Shown in pieces: positions 10,360 through 13,351 of a DNA stretch of 13,351 bases; position 1 is the stretch's first letter, and every line of letters begins with the position of its first letter. Location: positions 1-13,351 of the forward strand of contig JAQVZK010000025.1 in NCBI GenBank assembly GCA_028708195.1, in the 5' to 3' direction. This stretch comes from Desulfovibrio sp. GTDB taxonomy: Bacteria; Desulfobacterota; Desulfovibrionia; Desulfovibrionales; Desulfovibrionaceae. A program made the position numbers and the translations under genes. The notes under the pieces were generated by a model. The model ran no database searches. It was not told where the DNA came from and worked only from the letters and a program-made list of their open reading frames with translations.

Positions 10360-12570
10360 ATGAAATCTATCCTTTGCCTGTGCCTGCTGGCTGTGACGGC
10401 CTTTCCCCTGGCAGGCCACGCAGCCAGTTCCGGCAACCTCATGCAGGACGTCTTCGTTCTGGACCCGATAAACGTTACCGGACGTATGGAAGAAGACAAA
10501 TTGGACCGGACGACCGCCATTGTGGTGGAAAAAAACCGTAGTAATAACGTGGCCGACTACCTGGTGCGCGATCCTGAAATCTCTTTCAAGCGCAAGGCTG
10601 CCATGGGAGACAGCAGTGACATAATCTCCATACGCGGCATGGAATCCAAAAGAATCATGCTGAACCTTGACGGCCGCAACATCAGTTCCACTGGCATGTC
10701 CGGCGGTAACTATATCGACTTTGGCACCATCCCGCTGGACAATATTGAAAGGATCGAGGTTATCAAGGGCGGCAGTTCCGTTGAATACGGCAACAGCGCC
10801 CTGGGCGGCGTTATCAACGCTTTTACACGCCGTCCTGTCGAGCAGCCCTATTTCAGCGTTTACGCCACCATGGGAGGCTGGAAGGATTTTTATGATTTCC
10901 ATAACGTGCGCGGCAGCTATGCCCAAAAGTTTAATGCTGTGGGCCTGAGTGTGGGCCTGAGCCATCAGCACGCCGATCCCTTTTTTCGCAACAACGACTA
11001 TGATTCTTTTCACTTCAACCCCAAACTGTATATAGACCTGCCTTGGCAGGCCGAACTCACACTGGGGTACAATTATAGCCAGACCAAGCGTGGGCTTATC
11101 CGTAGCAACAGAAACGACGGTAACCCATCAAGCGATTCCAACCCGAACCTGCCCGGATTTGGTTCCTCCATAGATTCCAACTATCCCACAGCCAGCGGCG
11201 AAAGCTTTGCCGGCGGATCGCCTACCCCCTCCATGACGGTTATCGGTGATGGCGCGCATTGGACAAAGTACCGCCACCTTATGGACTTCACCTATCGGCA
11301 GGAATTTCTGGAAACTGCCTATTTTGAAATATCGGGCTTCAAAAATAGCGAAAACCGTCGTGAAAAAAACTATGCGGACGTTGACGCCCGCATGCAGCTA
11401 AAAACTAAAAATCCTAATGATTTCAATCCTGGAAAAACAAAAAATGGCGACCTTGTGCTGGATCGTAATGTTATTGTGGATAACACTTACGGCTTTAAGT
11501 TCAAAACAGGAGTCACCGTTCACGGCCATGAGCTTATGACTGGCGTGGAGTACAAAAGACTGACTCCTGGGCCAATTACCGTGGAGTATGTGGATAAAAA
11601 CTACAACAAGGCCGGAGCCAACAAATGGACGGGCAAGATGGAGTCGTCCGAAGCAGGCGCGCCTGCCACAGTAATGGGGGCATTTCTGGCCGACAAGTTT
11701 TCCCTTACTGACAGACTGCACCTGGATATCGGCCTGCGCTATGACAGCTTCCGCTACAGCCCTGACAACCAGGACAGAAATTTTTCTGGCTCGCAGCTTT
11801 CCCCCAAGGCCATGCTCACCTACGAGTTTACTGAAAACCAGTCTGCATCCCTGGCTCTTTACCAAAACTACAGAACGCCCACTATCCCGGAACTGTACTG
11901 GAACTCGCAAGCATCATCACGGGACAATACCGTCAATGTGCCCTACCTTGTGGGCAAAGATATAAAGCCCGAAACAGCCCGAGGCATTGATGCCGCCTAC
12001 AAGTACAGCTTCAACGGCAAAGGTTTTCTCAAGTTTTCTGGCTTTTATTACAATATTCAGGATTATATCGTTCACAAACCTGTCTACGTAAATCGCCCGC
12101 AAAGCTATCAGGCATGGGCTGCCTACAACATTGATGCCGAAATATACGGAGCAACGCTGAGCGGCAGCTATGACGTGCTGGACAATGTCACGATTAAGGC
12201 CGCCGTGACCAGACAGGACAGCAAAAAATCTAATGACCCCGCCGACCCCCAGGGCGTAATGGAAAAACTGGAGTATATTCCTGACTGGAAAGGAACTCTG
12301 GGAACCACCTGGAAAATCAATGAGCAGTTCACCCTTGATACAGTAGTAACCTATGTGGGTGAGCGCAGCTATTACGTCAACACGGCTGAGTTGCGCAAAG
12401 GCACGCTGCACGACTACGCCACCCTTGGAGCAAGCCTCAGTTACAAAATAGACGAACACCTGACCCTTGAAGCCTATGCAGACAACATCACCAACACCCA
12501 GTATGAAGAAGCCTGGGGCTACCCGGCACTGGGATTCAATGCAGGAGTCAGCATCAAATGGGAACTGTAG
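10360..12570 (+). CDS. TonB-dependent outer membrane receptor (736 aa)
   Basis: This is an energy-dependent outer membrane transporter. It has a signal peptide (about residues 1-22) and a probable TonB box in the DVFVLDPINVTG region (30-41). The plug domain (about 45-160) shows DIISIRGMESKRIMLNLDGR and IERIEVIKGG (129-138), with VEYGNSALGGVINAFTRRP right after. A 22-strand-type barrel fills the rest, ending in the family's typical D-N-I-T-N-T-Q-Y and a final strand GFNAGVSIKWEL. Length is normal for the family. The start has AGGGGG five bases upstream. No cobalamin riboswitch or Fur box was found in front, so neither vitamin B12 nor ferric siderophore is directly supported. The methyltransferase gene overlaps its last 13 bases, a sign of translational coupling. 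The substrate is unknown; the neighbours suggest a metal chelate or corrinoid-like molecule. Confidence 0.95.
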   Translation: MKSILCLCLLAVTAFPLAGHAASSGNLMQDVFVLDPINVTGRMEEDKLDRTTAIVVEKNRSNNVADYLVRDPEISFKRKAAMGDSSDIISIRGMESKRIMLNLDGRNISSTGMSGGNYIDFGTIPLDNIERIEVIKGGSSVEYGNSALGGVINAFTRRPVEQPYFSVYATMGGWKDFYDFHNVRGSYAQKFNAVGLSVGLSHQHADPFFRNNDYDSFHFNPKLYIDLPWQAELTLGYNYSQTKRGLIRSNRNDGNPSSDSNPNLPGFGSSIDSNYPTASGESFAGGSPTPSMTVIGDGAHWTKYRHLMDFTYRQEFLETAYFEISGFKNSENRREKNYADVDARMQLKTKNPNDFNPGKTKNGDLVLDRNVIVDNTYGFKFKTGVTVHGHELMTGVEYKRLTPGPITVEYVDKNYNKAGANKWTGKMESSEAGAPATVMGAFLADKFSLTDRLHLDIGLRYDSFRYSPDNQDRNFSGSQLSPKAMLTYEFTENQSASLALYQNYRTPTIPELYWNSQASSRDNTVNVPYLVGKDIKPETARGIDAAYKYSFNGKGFLKFSGFYYNIQDYIVHKPVYVNRPQSYQAWAAYNIDAEIYGATLSGSYDVLDNVTIKAAVTRQDSKKSNDPADPQGVMEKLEYIPDWKGTLGTTWKINEQFTLDTVVTYVGERSYYVNTAELRKGTLHDYATLGASLSYKIDEHLTLEAYADNITNTQYEEAWGYPALGFNAGVSIKWEL

Positions 12571-13325
12571 ACAAAAAACAGCAAAAACAGCGTGAATACT
12601 GGAACGCACGATCACGCACTTTTCCTCGCTTTGAGGAAGGTGACGATAACTATGAGGCCAGTATGCTGCGTTATGCCGTAGAAAATGGCGTGGATTTTAA
12701 CGGCAAGAGCGTTCTGGACGTGGGTTGCGGCAGCGGTATGTACACCTTGCGCCTTGCGCGCATGGCCAGATCAGTTACCGCTGTGGATGTTGCCGACGAA
12801 ATGCTGCGCCTGCTGCGCGAAGACGCCGCTTCAATGCGCATCACCAACATTACCACCGAGCGCTCTGGTTGGGATGATTTTTCCTCGGACGAACGCTTTG
12901 ACATTGTTTTCGCCTCTATGACCCCGGCCATCGAAAGCGATGAAAGCAGAGAAAAACTCATGCACTATGCCACCGAAAAAGTGGTCTTTATGGGCTTTTC
13001 CGACCGTATGCTTTCCGATGTCATGCAAGGTCTGCACGAGCATTACGGCATTGCCCCAAAAATTTTCAACAATGCCCAAGATATGCGTGCGTGGCTTGAC
13101 GGCAAGGGCATACCGTACAAGGCAATACCGGTCAAAGGCCAGTGGGTCGTGGCAAAAACCCGGGAAGACATAGTTGACGCCTGCGTGACGACACTGCGCG
13201 ACTATGGCGCGGAACCAGATCCAAACTTTGTGGAAGCGCACGTAAAGGCCTTTCGGGATGAAACCGGGCAATATGTGGAACGCACAAACTATGTTATAGA
13301 GATGATCATATGGCAAAAATACTGA
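12558..13325 (+). CDS. Class I SAM-dependent methyltransferase (255 aa)
   Basis: A Rossmann-fold methyltransferase of the type 11/25 kind. An N-terminal Q-R-E-Y-W-N-A-R-S-R-T-F segment (11-22) precedes motif I VLDVGCGSG (52-60), which binds S-adenosylmethionine. The acidic residue of motif II is in VTAVDVADEM (Asp77), and FDIVFASMTPAI (114-125) is the motif IV region. The C-terminal half (about 130-255) is less typical and probably recognises the substrate. There is no signal peptide, so it is cytoplasmic. Its ATG lies inside the end of the receptor gene (13-base overlap), and its own end overlaps the next gene by 16 bases. It is therefore fixed in a tightly coupled transport operon. A methyltransferase there could modify an imported ligand or help make a chelator; this is inference. 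Confidence 0.93.
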   Translation: MGTVDKKQQKQREYWNARSRTFPRFEEGDDNYEASMLRYAVENGVDFNGKSVLDVGCGSGMYTLRLARMARSVTAVDVADEMLRLLREDAASMRITNITTERSGWDDFSSDERFDIVFASMTPAIESDESREKLMHYATEKVVFMGFSDRMLSDVMQGLHEHYGIAPKIFNNAQDMRAWLDGKGIPYKAIPVKGQWVVAKTREDIVDACVTTLRDYGAEPDPNFVEAHVKAFRDETGQYVERTNYVIEMIIWQKY

Positions 13326-13351
13326 GGCTGCTTATGCTGGCTCTTGTGTTG
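13310..13351 (+). CDS. N-terminus of an exported protein (partial at right edge), possibly a periplasmic binding protein
   Basis: ATG at 13310 opens a frame that stays open to the window edge and reads MAKILRLLMLALVL, a typical start of a signal peptide. It overlaps the methyltransferase end by 16 bases, and a GAGA stretch lies just upstream. The position after a TonB receptor and methyltransferase would suit the periplasmic substrate-binding protein of an ABC transporter, but only 14 codons are visible. Confidence 0.6.
   Translation, partial: MAKILRLLMLALVL

Overview
The window looks like chromosomal DNA of a sulfate-reducing deltaproteobacterium of the Desulfovibrio type. This is an inference from moderately high GC, strong AGGAGG-like ribosome binding sites, many small exported proteins, apparent sigma-54 promoters, and an FmdE-family gene beside a TonB receptor. 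No rRNA, tRNA, CRISPR array, insertion sequence or phage gene was seen.

Left part (1-2513). A 5'-nucleotidase-type lipoprotein gene runs off the left edge on the minus strand (start 806). It diverges from a small exported protein gene (982-1635), which ends in a strong terminator (1660-1703). A short exported protein gene follows on the minus strand (1844-2197). It diverges from the next block across a 316-base intergenic region holding a long hairpin and a 19-bp tandem repeat.

Middle part (2514-7299, all plus strand). In order: an exported two-SH3 protein, LemA, an exported protein of unknown function, a small three-helix membrane protein starting at GTG, and a large DUF2207 membrane protein with a glycine-rich tail. 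LemA with DUF2207 is a recurring envelope gene set, so this is probably a cell-envelope locus. GC-rich hairpins without T tracts lie in the gaps between these genes.

Next (7300-9376). A 438-base gap carries a strong minus-strand terminator and a second hairpin. A minus-strand exported protein of unknown function (7738-8517) diverges from a plus-strand exported beta/gamma-crystallin protein (8885-9232). The 367-base region between them is dense in regulatory motifs.

Right part (9233-13351). An FmdE-family protein (9698-10234), a TonB-dependent receptor (10360-12570), a class I SAM methyltransferase (12558-13325, overlapping the receptor) and the first 14 codons of another exported protein (13310 onward, overlapping the methyltransferase) look like one operon. 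It probably takes up a metal chelate, cofactor or corrinoid-like compound, but the substrate cannot be read from this sequence.

The most interesting observation is regulatory. Each of three divergent gene pairs (806-/982+, 2197-/2514+, 8517-/8885+) carries back-to-back candidate sigma-54 (-24/-12) promoters at plausible distances from the starts. All six genes encode exported proteins. Two of the three regions also hold TGCC-N8/9-GGCA-type palindromes about 85-195 bp from the predicted transcription starts, the distance expected of enhancer sites. This suggests a previously unrecognised sigma-54 regulon of envelope or secreted proteins.
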